DNA from: Elephas maximus indicus
Lineage: Eukaryota; Chordata; Mammalia; Proboscidea; Elephantidae
DNA: 64,000 bases
NCBI RefSeq assembly: GCF_024166365.1
Contig: NC_064832.1
Location: forward strand, 40,390,249-40,454,248
Direction of reading: 5' to 3'
Shown here: one piece after another, positions 63,301 through 64,000 of the stretch
How the letters are laid out: the number at the start of each line of letters is the position of its first letter
Numbering within the stretch: position 1 is the first letter of the stretch
The notes under the pieces: generated by a model
Told to the model about the DNA's origin: nothing
Seen by the model: the letters and a program-made list of their open reading frames with translations, nothing else
Database searches by the model: none
Position numbers and translations under genes: made by a program

Positions 63301-64000
63301 TCAAGATATAGAAACCTCTATCCTGGGGCTACGTCATACCCCTTCCCAGCCAGCAACTCCCAATATCCACCAGGTGACCGCTATTCTGATCTCCACCATC
63401 AATTAGTTTTGCTTGTTCTTACACTTTATATGAACAGAATCATATGGTGGGTACTCTGAGTGTAGGTACTGTTTTACTTTCAGCATTATGTAAGATGCAT
63501 CCTAATTGTTGTATTTAACAATAATTCTCCTTTGTAATGTAGTATGTCATTGTATGATTATAGCACAGTTTATATATTTTGTGTATTTCCACTTATTAGC
63601 TATTACGCTGTGAACATTTTTATGTGTGTATTTTGATAAACACATGCTTTCCTTCTGGGTATATACCTAGAAGTGGAATTGCGTAGGGTAGGCAGATGGT
63701 TAGGTTTAGTACTTTAATTATCTTAATTAATTTATTTAATTACCTTAATTGTGGCTCCTGGACCAGCAATATTAACATCACTTGGGAACTCATTAGAAAT
63801 GCAGATTCTTGAGCCCTATCCAAGACTTAGTGAAAGTCTTTAAAACTCATGAGGTTTAATACTTCCTACTCTTCCATTCTTACAGAAGAAAACTGAGACA
63901 TAAAGAAATCCAAGTGATTGTCATAGAGATAATGTACAGCCAGTTAGAAGCAGAGTAAACAGCCCTGGTCGTGCAACATTTAAGGTTAATTGTTTGGCTG
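60286..64000 (+). CDS. SUGT1: SUGT1 (SGT1 co-chaperone), first two coding exons; 3'-partial
   Basis: SUGT1 is a cytosolic and nuclear HSP90 co-chaperone. It acts in kinetochore assembly, SCF ubiquitin-ligase function and NLR sensor stability. Two exons encode the first 32 residues: MAAAAAGPATPQ (60286-60323) and RFFRSLSDALIDKDPQAALE (60405-60462). They match the human N-terminus with few substitutions, and the second exon begins the TPR domain. The start codon lies in GGG ATG G within a CpG island. Splice sites are GTATGT, GGCAG and GTGAGA. The following TPR exon (starting ELTKALEQ in human) was not found before the window end, so the remainder lies beyond 64000. Intact frame, good splice sites and CpG promoter favour a functional gene over a pseudogene, but only 32 codons can be judged. 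Confidence 0.88.
60405..60462 (+). CDS. SUGT1: SUGT1 coding exon 2
   Basis: This 58-nt exon completes Arg13 and encodes FFRSLSDALIDKDPQAALE, ending in phase 0 before GTGAGA. The acceptor TTTTCCTGGCAG at 60404 leaves an intron of only 81 bp (60324-60404), close to the minimum for efficient mammalian splicing. Confidence 0.88.
60922..61461 (-). mobile_element. MLT1-like (ERVL-MaLR) LTR split by a SINE
   Basis: Reverse LTR (TGTCTTAGTTTTTTGGTGCT ... GACACAATTCAATCCATAAC) in the SUGT1 intron, interrupted at 61100-61290. Confidence 0.8.
61100..61290 (-). mobile_element. AfroSINE nested in LTR, with target-site duplication
   Basis: Reverse long-form copy. The 13-bp TTCAGCTTCTGTA at 61087-61099 and 61291-61303 is its target-site duplication. 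Confidence 0.95.
61480..61794. other. SUGT1 intron, unassigned
   Basis: Contains a G-rich patch (GGCGGTGGGGGGTGGGGGGC at about 61502-61521) that could form a quadruplex. No exon. Confidence 0.45.
61795..62245 (-). mobile_element. L2 LINE 3' fragment split by a SINE
   Basis: 'gaggaggtgacatttgagca', 'aagatcctgaggtaggaata' and, after the SINE, 'ggataggtatcttagggctt' are reversed L2 3'-end blocks. Confidence 0.65.
61954..62121 (-). mobile_element. AfroSINE with target-site duplication
   Basis: Reverse copy CAAACCAAACCCACTGTTGT to GTGCACCACCAGGTCTCC, flanked by GGCCTGTAC at 61945-61953 and 62122-62130. Confidence 0.93.
62508..62571 (+). mobile_element. AfroSINE 3' fragment
   Basis: Only the tail (CTCTGTAACACATGGGGTCA ... 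AGCAATGGGTTC) remains, abutting a T-rich L1 tail. Confidence 0.75.
62572..63185 (-). mobile_element. L1 LINE 3' UTR fragment
   Basis: Reverse elephant-type L1 3' end after a T-rich tract ('actcaacaaaacatacaccg', 'ggtagctgggcaccatccag', also seen in the 19.8 and 46.0-kb copies). Confidence 0.75.
63203..63690 (-). mobile_element. Old L1 (L1M-type) 3' end
   Basis: 'gtatagcttggtaaattttt', 'caacacccagatcaagatat' and 'tttccttctgggtatatacc' are in reversed L1M order. Confidence 0.78.
63748..63842 (+). mobile_element. hAT-Charlie type MER fragment
   Basis: 'gctcctggaccagcaatatt', 'catcacttgggaactcatta' and 'aaatgcagattcttgagccc' are MER20/MER5-like blocks. Exact family uncertain. Confidence 0.65.
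63961..64000 (+). mobile_element. AfroSINE head, cut by window end
   Basis: CAGCCCTGGTCGTGCAACAT begins a plus-oriented copy that runs off the window. Confidence 0.8.

Noticed and set aside
60463-64000. Third SUGT1 exon (ELTKALEQ...)
   Set aside because: No matching sequence or splice pair found before the window end.

Overview
The window is a stretch of placental-mammal chromosome, almost certainly from an elephant or a close paenungulate relative (Afrotheria). The evidence is the interspersed repeats. About 30 copies or fragments of a tRNA-headed SINE with the AfroSINE consensus are scattered through introns and intergenic DNA on both strands. RTE-class LINE fragments sharing the SINE 3' tail, elephant-type L1 3' ends and MLT1-like (ERVL-MaLR) LTRs accompany them. 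There are no prokaryotic genes, CRISPR arrays or plasmid features.

Two protein-coding genes are present, both on the + strand. The first, ELF1 (ETS-family transcription factor), fills about 10.9-52.4 kb. Seven coding exons are visible: 10901-11081, 26231-26338, 28916-29080, 40235-40318, 41051-41243, 42342-42788 and 50514-51117, with the stop at 51115-51117. Together they encode 593 residues. The first coding exon (about 24 residues in human) and the promoter lie upstream of the window. All visible splice sites are GT-AG and the reading frame is intact. The second gene, SUGT1 (SGT1 co-chaperone), starts in a CpG island. Its first two coding exons are 60286-60323 and 60405-60462, separated by an 81-bp intron, and the rest lies beyond position 64000. 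The genes are tandem, about 8 kb apart.

Layout: 1-10.9 kb is ELF1 intron with LTR, SINE, MIR and a 1.2-kb RTE LINE relic. 11-26 kb is intron with two same-family LTRs, an L1 with clean target-site duplications, and two copies of an old repeat I could not assign. 26-29 kb holds exons 3-4 and three consecutive SINEs. 29.7-37.7 kb is a stack of ancient L1 with younger L1s and SINEs inserted in it. 40-43 kb holds the ETS-domain exons. 43-50.5 kb is intron with L1 and MIR. 50.5-52.4 kb is the last exon and 3' UTR. 52.4-59.6 kb is intergenic repeats. 59.6-60.5 kb is the SUGT1 promoter and first exons. 60.5-64 kb is SUGT1 intron rich in nested repeats.

I found no novel enzymatic or defence system. 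The most interesting observations are architectural. A roughly 130-bp inverted repeat of unknown family flanks ELF1 coding exons 4-5. Three consecutive frame-neutral ELF1 exons could be skipped without a frameshift. A C20 run abuts a splice acceptor. A cluster of ETS motifs sits in front of SUGT1. SINEs have twice inserted consecutively at the same target. ELF1 and SUGT1 are adjacent, which probably reflects ancestral gene order.
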